Shown: positions 9,216 through 18,552 of the stretch, piece by piece
Layout: each line of letters begins with the position of its first letter
How positions within the stretch are numbered: the first letter of the stretch is position 1
Assembly (NCBI RefSeq): GCF_025210605.1
Contig: NZ_JAOARI010000032.1
Span: 150,595 to 214,594 of the forward strand
DNA: 64,000 nucleotides
Origin: Halodesulfovibrio sp.
Lineage (GTDB): Bacteria > Desulfobacterota > Desulfovibrionia > Desulfovibrionales > Desulfovibrionaceae
Direction of reading: 5' to 3'
Made by a program: the position numbers and the translations under genes
Notes under the pieces: generated by a model
Database searches by the model: none
What the model was told of the DNA's origin: nothing
What the model saw: only the letters and a program-made list of their open reading frames with translations

Positions 9216-12200
9216 TCATTTGTTACTCTTCAGTTTGTGTTCCTCAACCCAGCAATATAACACTGGGACAACAAAAACCGTCAAAAGAGCAATTGCCATG
9301 CCTCCAAACGAAGGTATCGCCATTGGAACCATAATATCCGCGCCTTTACCTGTAGAAGTCAGGATAGGTAGTAGCGCCAAAATGGTTGTCGCCGAAGTCA
9401 TTAAGGCGGGACGAATACGTTTTTTTGCACCTTCAATGACGAAATTCCGAACAGCTTCCACATCGGTTGGAGTATTTTTAGCTTTGGATTCATCAAGGAA
9501 GGTTGCCATAATAACACCGTCGTCTGATGCTATTCCGAATAGCGCAAGAAATCCTACCCAAATGGCGACAGAAAGGTTCACTGGATGAACCTGAAACAAC
9601 TCGCGCATGTGTGTTCCGAGCACAGAAAAGTTAAGGAACCAGTCCTGACCATAGAGCCATATCATAATAAAGCCACCAGACCACGCGACAATAATTCCAG
9701 AAAAAACCATAAGCGTTGTTGTAATCGCAGAGAACTGCAAATACAGAATAATTACGATAACAAACAATGCCAGTGGTAAAATCACCGACAGCTTTTTCTG
9801 TGCGCGTATCTGATTTTCATAACTTCCCGCAAATTCAAATGAGACACCTGCTGGTATTGTAAGTTCGCCGTCCGCTATTTTTTGATCCAAAAAGGCTTGA
9901 GCCTGCTCGACAACATCTACTTCAGCATAGCCTGCTTGTTTATCGAACAAAACGTAGCCAACAAGAAAGGTATCTTCACTTTTAATAACTTGTGGCCCAC
10001 GAACATATGTGACTTCTGCCAGTTGTGACAATGGGACTTGCTCACCTGTTGCCGAAGCTACAAGAATATTTTCAAGCCCTTCCAAAGAGTCACGTAATTC
10101 ACGTTGATACCGCACTCGAACAGGATATCGTTCACGTCCTTCCACTGTGGAAGTAATAACGCGCCCTCCTACTGCACTGTCGATAACGTTCTGTACTTTA
10201 GTGACAGTAATACCATGGCGGGCAATGGCATCTCGATCGATAACAATTTCAATATACGGTTTTCCGACAATTCTATCCGCAGTAACGGCAGCAGGCATAA
10301 CAGAAGGAACCTGTTTTAAATACTTTTCAAGCTGTAACCCAAACTCTTCAATCACTGGCAAGGAAGGCCCCTTGACCTTTATCCCCATTGGCGCACGCAT
10401 ACCCGATTGCAACATAACAATACGCGCTGCAATAGGTTGAAGCTTTGGTGCACTGGTTACGCCTGGCATATCTGCGGCCTTAACGATTGCATCCCATATG
10501 TCATTCGAAGAGCGAATTCCGCCCCATGCTTCGCGGTCAGGGTTTATTTCAGGATCAAGAGCCATGCGCCAAATCCTAAATGGTCTGCCATCAGGATCAG
10601 GAATAAGTCTGCCAGCCGCATCACGCAGATAGTATCCTTGCACAAGGTACGGGTAGCCATCATTAGCAGGAAGCAGTTTGTTGTCTACCGATCGCATATA
10701 GTCTTTCTTTGATGCATCAAATTTAAAGCGCATCCTTTTACCATTTGCGTCTAGCAAATACTCTGGCTTGTAATTGATGACAGTTTCAATCATTGATACT
10801 GGCGCGGGATCAAGAGGAGTTTCCGCTCTACCTAACTTTCCTACAGCGCTTTGCACTTCAGGAATTTGTTGAATAGCCTTATCTTGTTTCGCCAAAATGT
10901 CCTGCACTTCGCCAATAGAAGCGTGCGGCATTGTTGTTGGCATATATAAAAATGAGCCTTCATCCAGTGGCGGCATAAACTCTTTTCCAAGTCCAGGGAA
11001 AGCATGTGCCAGTGTTGCCATTGGTGCGGTAGATCGAATTGAGTCCGGCAACCAGCTTGTCATAGAACCAAATCCCAGCCAGATAACCATACCAAAGATG
11101 GAAACACTTACTGGAATCAGCATAAAGAGCGCTTTATAGTGCAAGAAGGTTCGGAGTAACAATGGATACAGCTTTTGGAAGCCATAAAAGAAGGACATCA
11201 GTCCGCCGATGCTTACGGCTACGAAAATAAAGTTAACCCAAAATCCTTTTTCTGGCCCAAGAGGAAGCCAGTGGCTGGAAAGAACAGCTGTTATGGCAAT
11301 AATGACAACCCAGTTTTCAACCCATTCAAGCGCTTTTCCAAGGTTAGGTGGCAAAAATACGTAAACAACACGCCGCACCCCAATATAACCAACTACAATC
11401 CCAAGCCACCATGCAACCATAGCACTCAGCAGAATGCCAGCCACAATAAGTATTGCGGGAACAGCATACCGCTTCACTAAACTGGTATACGATGCATTGC
11501 GCGCCTTAAAAAGCATGTGTGTCAACACAGGCAAGACAGTTAAAGAGAGAAGAATAGACGCGCCTAAGGCAAATGTTTTGGTATATGCTAACGGCTTAAA
11601 AAGCTTTCCTTCTGCACCATCCATAACAAATACTGGCAGAAAGCTAATAATGGTTGTTGCAACAGCAGTCAGAACCGCACTGCCTACTTCAGCAACACCT
11701 TCAAAAACAAGCGAAAATGAGTCTGCTCCTTCAGGAGCGTTTTCAAGTTTCTTTAGAATATTTTCACAGATAATAATCCCCATATCTACCATAGTACCAA
11801 TGGCAATGGCGATACCGGAAAGAGCTACAATGTTGGCATCAACACCGAATGTCCGCATGGCAATAAAGCACATGAGTACAGCAAGCGGAAGCAAGGAAGA
11901 AATGACCAACGAGCTTTTAAAATGCATCACCGCAATGAGTACAACGATGATGGTAATAAGCACTTCTTCAGTCAGTGCGTTATCCAGTGTATTCAATGTC
12001 TCTTGAATAAGACCGCTACGATCATAAAAAGGAACAATCGTAAGTTTAGAAATAGTACCATCGGTAAGGATTTTGCTAGGCAATCCCGCGCTGATGGTCG
12101 CGATTTTCTCTTTTAAATTCTTAATTACTTGCAGAGGATTTTCACCATAGCGAACTACAACCACTCCACCTACAACTTCAGCACCGTTTTTATCCAGTGC

Positions 12201-13172
12201 TCCACGTCGTGTTGCAGGCCCAAGCGTCACAGTCGCCACATCCTTCACAGTAATTGGCGTATTATCTGTAACTTTGATGACTGCTTTTTCTAAATCAGAC
12301 AGCTTTTTTACAAAACCAACACCGCGGATAAGATATTCCACATTGTTGATTTCCATTGTACGGGCACCGACATCAAGGTTTGATTGCTTAACGGCATTGA
12401 TAACTTGCTGAAGTGTCACCCCGTATGCACGCATGGCATCTGGGTTAACATCAATCTGATATTCTTTAACAAAACCGCCTGCGGATGCAACTTCCGATAC
12501 ACCTTCAGCAGAAAGTAACCCGTAGCGCACAAGCCAGTCCTGTACGCTTCGTAATTCATCAAGTCCCCATCCTCCTGTCGGATTTCCTTTAGGGTCACGT
12601 CCTTCAATTGTGTACCAAAAAACCTGTCCTAGAGCAGTTGCATCCGGTCCTAGCGTGGGTTGTACGCCTTGCGGCAACGTTCCTGAAGGTAGACTGTTCA
12701 ATTTTTCTAAAAGACGGGAGCGGGACCAATAAAACTCAACATTTTCATCAAAAATTACGTAGATAGAGGAAAATCCGAACATGGAATAGCTACGTACAGT
12801 TTTAACGCCCGGTATTCCAAGCAAAGCAACTGTAAGTGGATATGTAACTTGATCTTCCATGTCTTGCGGCGAGCGCCCTGCCCATGAGGTAAATACAATC
12901 TGCTGATTTTCTCCAATGTCCGGTATCGCGTCCACAGGCACAGGGTCACGGGGAATACCGCCAAGGTCCCAATCAAATGGGGCAACCATAGCTCCCCACC
13001 CGATCATAAGAACAGTAAGCAGCACCACTACAAGCTTACGTTTTAAACAAAAGTAAATAAGCTTTTCAGTAAGCGTCGTCGGGGTAACACTATGCTCAGC
13101 ATCAAGAGCAGAAGTAGATGAGCACCCAGAAGGATAATCTGTTTTTTGCGGTGTTTTTTTCATATCAGCCAT
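9216..13172 (-). CDS. cusA: CusA/CzcA-type heavy-metal RND efflux pump
   Basis: This 1318-aa inner-membrane proton antiporter exports metal ions (the Cu/Ag type is likely from context) through the adaptor and channel encoded upstream. It shows the RND layout: a first membrane segment after residue 45, a periplasmic porter domain with PDIGENQQIV and a TM4 motif with MVDMGIIICEN. A second porter domain with MPPLDEGSF and a late SDDGVIMATFL segment follow. It is longer than the usual 1030-1050 aa. The extra length lies in an additional hydrophobic block around residues 560-700 and in a periplasmic insert (YLLDANGKR to NPDREAWGG). The ATG at 13172 has GGGGG upstream and begins 9 nt after the cusB stop, so translation is probably coupled. 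Confidence 0.92.
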   Translation of the reverse strand: MADMKKTPQKTDYPSGCSSTSALDAEHSVTPTTLTEKLIYFCLKRKLVVVLLTVLMIGWGAMVAPFDWDLGGIPRDPVPVDAIPDIGENQQIVFTSWAGRSPQDMEDQVTYPLTVALLGIPGVKTVRSYSMFGFSSIYVIFDENVEFYWSRSRLLEKLNSLPSGTLPQGVQPTLGPDATALGQVFWYTIEGRDPKGNPTGGWGLDELRSVQDWLVRYGLLSAEGVSEVASAGGFVKEYQIDVNPDAMRAYGVTLQQVINAVKQSNLDVGARTMEINNVEYLIRGVGFVKKLSDLEKAVIKVTDNTPITVKDVATVTLGPATRRGALDKNGAEVVGGVVVVRYGENPLQVIKNLKEKIATISAGLPSKILTDGTISKLTIVPFYDRSGLIQETLNTLDNALTEEVLITIIVVLIAVMHFKSSLVISSLLPLAVLMCFIAMRTFGVDANIVALSGIAIAIGTMVDMGIIICENILKKLENAPEGADSFSLVFEGVAEVGSAVLTAVATTIISFLPVFVMDGAEGKLFKPLAYTKTFALGASILLSLTVLPVLTHMLFKARNASYTSLVKRYAVPAILIVAGILLSAMVAWWLGIVVGYIGVRRVVYVFLPPNLGKALEWVENWVVIIAITAVLSSHWLPLGPEKGFWVNFIFVAVSIGGLMSFFYGFQKLYPLLLRTFLHYKALFMLIPVSVSIFGMVIWLGFGSMTSWLPDSIRSTAPMATLAHAFPGLGKEFMPPLDEGSFLYMPTTMPHASIGEVQDILAKQDKAIQQIPEVQSAVGKLGRAETPLDPAPVSMIETVINYKPEYLLDANGKRMRFKFDASKKDYMRSVDNKLLPANDGYPYLVQGYYLRDAAGRLIPDPDGRPFRIWRMALDPEINPDREAWGGIRSSNDIWDAIVKAADMPGVTSAPKLQPIAARIVMLQSGMRAPMGIKVKGPSLPVIEEFGLQLEKYLKQVPSVMPAAVTADRIVGKPYIEIVIDRDAIARHGITVTKVQNVIDSAVGGRVITSTVEGRERYPVRVRYQRELRDSLEGLENILVASATGEQVPLSQLAEVTYVRGPQVIKSEDTFLVGYVLFDKQAGYAEVDVVEQAQAFLDQKIADGELTIPAGVSFEFAGSYENQIRAQKKLSVILPLALFVIVIILYLQFSAITTTLMVFSGIIVAWSGGFIMIWLYGQDWFLNFSVLGTHMRELFQVHPVNLSVAIWVGFLALFGIASDDGVIMATFLDESKAKNTPTDVEAVRNFVIEGAKKRIRPALMTSATTILALLPILTSTGKGADIMVPMAIPSFGGMAIALLTVFVVPVLYCWVEEHKLKSNK

Positions 13173-13181
13173 TACTGCCCC

Positions 13182-15356
13182 CTACTCTACAGCAAGCTGC
13201 TTTTTAACTTCGCCGCAATTAAACATTTTTGAGCCGAAATATGGGTTCCGGATACTTTCATCCTGTTGCAACCAGCTTGCACCTTTATCGCCAAAAGCCA
13301 TTGGACAATGTATCTCGTACACCTCTCCATCTAAGGAGATTCCCATACGCTTTGTTACGTCCAGCAATCCATTTGATATGGTGAGGAATCCCTTTCGCAT
13401 CTCCTCGATATCTGGAGCATTGCGCATCTCAGTGATCCCTGCTGTCATCAGGCGTTTTTTATCAATCCAGAATTTAGACGCAGTACTATCCAACCCTGTG
13501 TGCGAAACTGAGTGCAAAGCAGCTGTAAGTTTTTTTACTGCAAGGCGAGCACCTTCCGCATTATCCTGACTAAGCGCTTCGGATACGCCAATATAGGCGT
13601 TAAGAACTAAGCCTAGTTGTATCTTAAACCCTTCTGGTACCAGTAATGCAGGTTGCAGCGATTTCGCCATGCTTTGAACGCCGAACGCATTTTTCAAGGC
13701 AGTATAATGGGCATGAGCAAGTGCAAACAATTCATGTTGACGCTTGTATGATTCAGCCTCTGCACCGAGCACACAGTCATTGGAGAGCAACATTCCATAC
13801 TCTTTCCATGCAAGAAGTGCTTTGCCTTCAAGCATCCATGTTTCAATACTGCCGAGTTTTTTCCCTATCTTAGTAAACAGAGCTTGCACTTCAGCCGTAT
13901 TTTGCTGCTGCAAGGCACGATGCAGTGCTTCAAAATCTTTATTCATAAAATAAAGCTTAGAAATCATAATCGGAGGCGCGCCAAGGTGCTTTGAAGAGTG
14001 CTCTTTATGGGAGTCATGGGCTGACTCAGAGGGTACGGTAGCAGCACCACTCATCATACTAGGCTTCGCCATAATCTGGAGTGCGCTGTCGAGCTTGAAT
14101 GCCCCTTTGCTTACAACAAGCTCCCCTTCATTAAGACCGCTTTTAACTATGTAAGTATTGCCAGATTTTGCACCAAGGACGATCTCTCTTCCTTCGTACA
14201 CTCCTTCTTTTTCTGGATGCTGCACATATACAATAGCTCGCTTGCCAGTAATTAAAGGCGCTGAAGCCGGAATAATCAATGAAGACTGATCCTGAGTAGT
14301 GCTTTTGGTTTGTGAAGCCTGCACAAACATCCCCGGCTTTAATTTTTCATTAGGGTTCGGCACTTCAATTCGAACAGCCACAGTACGGGTCTGCTTATCT
14401 ACAACAGGGTCAATGTAAACAATACGTCCATTAAAAGACTCCCCGGGGAAGGCTTCTACAGTAAATTCAACAGCGTCTCCTTCTTTAATCCACGGCAGGT
14501 CAGTCTCATACGCTTCCAGCACAACCCACACATCAGAAAGGTCGGCAATGGAATACAATGGCTCACCAGCTTTTACATACGCGCCTTCAACGACATCTTT
14601 ACGAATAACAATGCCTGCCTGAGGTGCAAATACCGTCAAATTTCTTGAAGGAGTATCTTTTTTTGCGATGGCTGCAATCTGCCCTTCTGACAGTCCGAGA
14701 AGGCGTAATTTCTCTTTTGCAGCTGCAATATTGCTTGCAACGGATCGGCGAATAATTGAGGAACTTCTCGCAGAAAGTTTAGCTTGAGCAGCAGTCGCGT
14801 GAATCAACTCAGCCTGTGCTGAATACAACTCAGGACTGTAAATAACAGCCATTGGTTGACCCTTGCGAACCGTGCTACCTGTTTTGGCGATATATAATTT
14901 GTCAATTCGACCAGCAGTCCACGCGCTTATAGTTTCCACGCGCGACTCATCATACTCAATTTTGCCAATCATGCGTCTAGAAGTTGCAACAGACTTTCGG
15001 GAAACAGGCGTCACTTCAAGCTCTGCAAGCTTTCGAGCATCGCTATCCAATTCTATTTGACGATAGCTTTCAAGTGCAGCTTTATTAGCGTCAATTTCCA
15101 GCTTTATTAAATCCATAAAACAGATTGGACATTTTCCCGGTTGCGGCAATTGAATTTGGGGATGCATAGAACACGTCCACACAACTTTGCCTTCTGTCTG
15201 GCTTGTGTCAGCATTTTGGTCAGCAGACTCTACTTGAGCATCATGGTTGTGCTCATGGTCTGATGCACCCAAAAGAATTGACGCATACATTCCACCTGTA
15301 AAAAGTATGACTGCTGCACCAAACAAAAATTTTCGGATATCGAAAGGTAATTGCAT
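13182..15356 (-). CDS. cusB: CusB-type efflux adaptor with N-terminal metal-binding and C-terminal DUF3347-like domains
   Basis: This 724-aa periplasmic adaptor of the tripartite metal pump is anchored by one N-terminal segment. Residues about 55-85 form a heavy-metal-binding CxMHP...CPICxM motif. The central part has the membrane-fusion layout (GRIDKLY, KGQPMAVIYSPEL, GIVIRKDVVEGAYVKAGEPLY, PGMFVQ). After a His-rich linker near residue 440, the last 260 residues are helical and end with IHCPMAFGDKGASW and NPYFGSKMFNCGEV, typical of DUF3347 domains fused to CusB or found alone. Such domains are thought to handle copper or silver. The start has GGAG upstream. A 16-bp intercistronic hairpin lies just before this gene. 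Confidence 0.9.
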   Translation of the reverse strand: MQLPFDIRKFLFGAAVILFTGGMYASILLGASDHEHNHDAQVESADQNADTSQTEGKVVWTCSMHPQIQLPQPGKCPICFMDLIKLEIDANKAALESYRQIELDSDARKLAELEVTPVSRKSVATSRRMIGKIEYDESRVETISAWTAGRIDKLYIAKTGSTVRKGQPMAVIYSPELYSAQAELIHATAAQAKLSARSSSIIRRSVASNIAAAKEKLRLLGLSEGQIAAIAKKDTPSRNLTVFAPQAGIVIRKDVVEGAYVKAGEPLYSIADLSDVWVVLEAYETDLPWIKEGDAVEFTVEAFPGESFNGRIVYIDPVVDKQTRTVAVRIEVPNPNEKLKPGMFVQASQTKSTTQDQSSLIIPASAPLITGKRAIVYVQHPEKEGVYEGREIVLGAKSGNTYIVKSGLNEGELVVSKGAFKLDSALQIMAKPSMMSGAATVPSESAHDSHKEHSSKHLGAPPIMISKLYFMNKDFEALHRALQQQNTAEVQALFTKIGKKLGSIETWMLEGKALLAWKEYGMLLSNDCVLGAEAESYKRQHELFALAHAHYTALKNAFGVQSMAKSLQPALLVPEGFKIQLGLVLNAYIGVSEALSQDNAEGARLAVKKLTAALHSVSHTGLDSTASKFWIDKKRLMTAGITEMRNAPDIEEMRKGFLTISNGLLDVTKRMGISLDGEVYEIHCPMAFGDKGASWLQQDESIRNPYFGSKMFNCGEVKKQLAVE

Positions 15357-15371
15357 CTAGCATCTCCAAAG

Positions 15372-15411
15372 CCATACGTGCTCTCAGATACCGCTCTGAG
15401 AGCACGTATGG
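15372..15411 (-). promoter_or_regulatory. Intercistronic 16-bp hairpin
   Basis: A perfect 16-bp inverted repeat (CCATACGTGCTCTCAG and its complement) with an 8-nt loop lies between the YHS protein gene and cusB. There is no T run after it on the minus strand, so it is not a standard terminator. It may act as an mRNA processing or stability element that sets the ratio of small metal-binding protein to pump. Confidence 0.6.
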
Positions 15412-15416
15412 ATTGC

Positions 15417-15677
15417 TTATTTTGCAGCTTCTAATTTCACGCCCTGACTTTCGAGCTTTTTAATAAAAACAGTCGGATTCTTTTTAAACTTCGGCAAACA
15501 CATCTGGCAGCAAAAATATACGCGCTTTCCATTATGGTCTGCATACAACTTTTTGTTAATGGTATTCCCCATAACAGGGCATTTAACTTGTTTAGAGCTT
15601 GCGAACGACGCAGTACCGGACACGACAAATGTTACAGCTACAAACGCTGCGACAGTAATTTTCAAAAATGATCTCAT
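15417..15677 (-). CDS. Secreted YHS-type metal-binding protein
   Basis: This 86-aa periplasmic protein has a signal peptide ending near ASFASS. The mature part has the YHS-like pattern CPVMGN...Y-D--GKRVYFCCQMCLPKFKKNP. Its cysteines (CPV, CCQMC) fit a copper or other heavy-metal site. It sits inside the efflux operon between the outer-membrane channel and the adaptor, where it could act as a periplasmic metal chaperone comparable in role to CusF but of a different fold. The inference on role is from context. Confidence 0.85.
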   Translation of the reverse strand: MRSFLKITVAAFVAVTFVVSGTASFASSKQVKCPVMGNTINKKLYADHNGKRVYFCCQMCLPKFKKNPTVFIKKLESQGVKLEAAK

Positions 15678-15702
15678 CTGTTATATTCCTTAGTTAGCTG
15701 TG

Positions 15703-17034
15703 CTACTCAACTGTTACATTGAGCTCTTGTTGCGGTAAGGGTACCTTTTTCTGCGTAAATATCTTTTTTTGCATCACAGGCAATTCCGTACCGACCAATT
15801 GTTCAAGTTGTGCAATGCGCTGAGCTTGATCTGTCAACGCACGGGCTTGAGCTATGTACAGCTCAAAATATGTATTTTCTGCTGAGATTACTTCTTGCAA
15901 ATCTACCTTACCACTTTGGTATGTTTGCAAAATCACCTCTACAGATTGTTCTGCCTTTGGAATAAGGCTTTCTTCATAAAGAGTAATCTGACGTATGGCA
16001 TCCCGATAACGGTATAAAGCCAGTTCAAGGTCAGCCAGCAAAACGTCCTTTCTCCCCTGTTTTGCCTGAATTGCTACAAGGCGTCGTTCACGCCCTTCTT
16101 CCACAGCGGCATCCCTGCTGTCCTGCCATAACGGGATATTGAGGCTGACGCTGGCAATAACAGGGTCATTGCCATTTTGTGTCGGATTACCAGATCGAGC
16201 TTTATCTGTGTAAATTGATTTGATTCCGAATGTGAGGTCTGGATAGTAATTTTTTTCAGCAAGGAGAACCTGAGCGTCAGCACGAGCAAGTTCCTGATCG
16301 AAGCTAATTAATTCAGGATTCTTATTTTGGAGCAATTTGCTAAGTTGTTCTTCTTCAACATCTAATCGAAGCTCGACAACACTTGAGAGATGTACAGGTT
16401 CATCTATGTTTCGCCCTACAACTGCGTTCACCCGTGCTTGAAGGGGGACAACCATATCTTTCAAAGAAAGCTGTCTATTTCTGGCTGAATCAAGTTCAAC
16501 CTGAGCACGAAGTACGTCAGAATACAGTGCATTACCGGCAGAATAACGGGAGCGAATAGTTGCTTCCATAAATTCCAGTAACTCAACCTGCTCACCTGTT
16601 AGCTGAATAGCTTGTTGCAAATAAAGCAGTTCATAATAGGCTACTTTAACATCACGAAATATTTTTGTTTTGATACTATCAGCTTTTGCCTTGAGCACAT
16701 CTGCTTCACGTAGAGCAACTTGTTCCTTTGCATCCAGCTTTCCTAGCCATGGAAATTTTTGGGTAAGACCATAGCTCATTCTTTGAGGACCGACTCGCGT
16801 TTCAACCGGCACAATGTACACGCTATAGGTTAACTGTGGGTCCGGTAATGTTGAAACTTGAGGTGCCTTTTGCACTGAGGCTTTCCAACGGCTAAACGCT
16901 GCTTGCAATTCACCGTTATTTTCTGCCGCTATTTGTAAATATGATGAAAGAGGGCTTCCTCCTCCTTCAAAAGCAGATGCATTACCAACAACGAGAACTA
17001 ATAGTAACACTGCAAATATAGAACGTAAAACCAT
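15703..17034 (-). CDS. cusC: TolC-family outer-membrane channel (CusC-like)
   Basis: This 443-aa protein has a signal peptide (MVLRSIFAVLLLVLVVGNASA) and two repeats of long amphipathic helices typical of outer-membrane efflux proteins, with LPDPQLTYS near the N-terminus and LADLELALYRYRDA in the second half. There is no lipobox Cys, unlike E. coli CusC. It is the first gene of the efflux operon. GAGGG lies before the ATG at 17034. It could also serve the type I secretion system at 53.5-57.1 kb, which lacks its own channel gene, but this is speculative. Confidence 0.9.
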   Translation of the reverse strand: MVLRSIFAVLLLVLVVGNASAFEGGGSPLSSYLQIAAENNGELQAAFSRWKASVQKAPQVSTLPDPQLTYSVYIVPVETRVGPQRMSYGLTQKFPWLGKLDAKEQVALREADVLKAKADSIKTKIFRDVKVAYYELLYLQQAIQLTGEQVELLEFMEATIRSRYSAGNALYSDVLRAQVELDSARNRQLSLKDMVVPLQARVNAVVGRNIDEPVHLSSVVELRLDVEEEQLSKLLQNKNPELISFDQELARADAQVLLAEKNYYPDLTFGIKSIYTDKARSGNPTQNGNDPVIASVSLNIPLWQDSRDAAVEEGRERRLVAIQAKQGRKDVLLADLELALYRYRDAIRQITLYEESLIPKAEQSVEVILQTYQSGKVDLQEVISAENTYFELYIAQARALTDQAQRIAQLEQLVGTELPVMQKKIFTQKKVPLPQQELNVTVE

Positions 17035-17120
17035 ACACCCTCACTTAACTATAAAACGGTAACGAAATATCATTTGGTATAAGCAAGCTATCCATATGTA
17101 GTTATTATAGTATATACCGC

Positions 17121-17139
17121 ATGTATAAAAATTATACAT
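17121..17139. promoter_or_regulatory. Palindrome upstream of the efflux operon (possible operator)
   Basis: ATGTATAA and TTATACAT form perfect 8-bp arms around a 3-nt A spacer, about 90 nt upstream of the cusC start. Position and symmetry fit a dimeric regulator site, but it does not match a metal-regulator box I can name. Confidence 0.35.
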
Positions 17140-17471
17140 CAACTCTTCGTTATAAAAGTAACTCGCAAAAAGAAGACCACTTCATATTAATTCGTACTAT
17201 TTTAGTCAGGTATATTTTTTTAAGAAAAAAACTTTTCTTACTCAAAAAAAAAAAGTGTCAAAAAATATGACACATGTTTGCTATCCGGCTATATCTGTAT
17301 AATTATTTTACAGTCTTGTTTTCAATAAAAACAGTATGGCTGTCATGAGCGGTATCAAAACTTAGCTGCTACGCCTTCGCCACCGATACTCCGTTAATGA
17401 TTCCCAAAATAGAACTGCGCTCTTCCCCAATTGTTCGATACGATTTGTATTTATTACTTGTTAAAATAAAA

Positions 17472-17500
17472 AAGGGCTTATGCGTGTTGCATAAGCCCTT
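17472..17500 (-). terminator. Terminator of the Gly-rich protein gene
   Basis: A 12-bp stem (AAGGGCTTATGC and its complement) with a 5-nt loop is followed on the minus strand by a T run. It starts 23 nt after the stop codon at 17523. Confidence 0.9.
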
Positions 17501-17522
17501 GAATAATCATGTAGCGTAATAA

Positions 17523-18539
17523 CTATTTTTTGCCACCACCGTTTCCGCCGCCTTTTCCATTGCCTCCACCTTTACCATTTCCACCAGCGTTTCCATTCGC
17601 GCCGTTATTGCCTGCATTACCGGATTTACCCGCACTGCTGGAGTTACCGCCTTTTCCTGAATTACCGGAACTAGCCCCTCGTGCGCCTTGCTTCGACTGT
17701 CCAAGTCCTACCGCTTTGCTACCGCCACCCTTTCCGGCTTTAGCACCCGGTGCAGTCGAGTAGCCTTTTTTAGTATTTCGCGCCGTTGTTGTATGCTTAC
17801 TGCGGTTTTTTGCTCTTTTCGAAGGATCATTTCGTCCTTCAGCGTTACCTCTAGCCTCACCCTTGCTTTTTGCTTTTCCTTTGCCTTTAGCAAGACCAAG
17901 CACACTCGGGTGAACTCCAAGCTCATGCGCAATTTCTCCCCATCCCATATTCGCACTTCGCATTGCTGCTATATCAGCGGTTGTAACAGAGGTAAGGGAG
18001 GCCATTGCCGCTTCGCTTGCTGCTTGGGCATCTCTCAAAGCAGCTTCGGCGGCAGCAATACTATCTTCATCACCAGATTCCTTTGCAGCGGCTAATGCGC
18101 TTTCTGCATCTGCTTCAGCGGCTAATGCTGCATCTGCTTCGGCGGAAGGTTGAGCTGCTACAGCAGCGGCTAACGCTTCCGCTTTTGCTGCTTGAGCTGG
18201 ATTTGCAAAAGAAGAAGTTTGCGAAGCATCGGTGTCTGTTTCTCCACCTGCACTACCCTCTTCATTTTCGCTTCCTTCCTCGCTCGTACCAGTTTCTTCG
18301 CCTGTACCAGTTTCTTCACTGGTGTCAGTTTCTTCACCCGCACTAGCCTCTTCACCGACAGAGTCTTCTGTTGCCACGCCAGCATCTGTGTCTGTGTCCG
18401 TACTGGGAGTCTCCCCAACTTCAGTGTCTGCTCCAGTAGAAGCAGTTGACTCGGTTTCGGCAAAAGAAACAGCAACAATAGAACACATAATAAGACAGCA
18501 ACAAATACTTAGTACCGCTACTAATTTGCTATATTTCAT
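17523..18539 (-). CDS. Secreted low-complexity protein with acidic, Ala-rich, basic and Gly-rich blocks
   Basis: This 338-aa protein has a signal peptide (to about SFAETES) and then four compositional blocks. The first is an acidic Glu/Thr/Ser/Gly repeat region (about 30-110). The second is an Ala/Glu/Ser helical region (about 115-190). The third is a short conserved-looking segment, MGWGEIAHELGVHPSVLGL (about 200-218). The last is a Lys/Arg-rich stretch passing into a Gly/Asn/Lys/Ser tail ending in GGGKK. The GWGEIAHELGVHP segment looks like a small helix-turn-helix-type or surface motif and is the only part likely to carry specific function. GGAG precedes the ATG at 18539. It lies 13 nt after the TPR lipoprotein gene, suggesting an operon. 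Confidence 0.75.
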   Translation of the reverse strand: MKYSKLVAVLSICCCLIMCSIVAVSFAETESTASTGADTEVGETPSTDTDTDAGVATEDSVGEEASAGEETDTSEETGTGEETGTSEEGSENEEGSAGGETDTDASQTSSFANPAQAAKAEALAAAVAAQPSAEADAALAAEADAESALAAAKESGDEDSIAAAEAALRDAQAASEAAMASLTSVTTADIAAMRSANMGWGEIAHELGVHPSVLGLAKGKGKAKSKGEARGNAEGRNDPSKRAKNRSKHTTTARNTKKGYSTAPGAKAGKGGGSKAVGLGQSKQGARGASSGNSGKGGNSSSAGKSGNAGNNGANGNAGGNGKGGGNGKGGGNGGGKK

Positions 18540-18552
18540 CTCGACACTCCAG

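Larger units (their letters stand above)
17035..17522. other. Intergenic: promoter region of the efflux operon
   Basis: No metal-responsive regulator gene is present next to the operon. The stretch holds a near-perfect palindrome at 17121-17139 and the terminator of the next gene at 17472-17500. The rest shows nothing recognisable. Confidence 0.5.
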
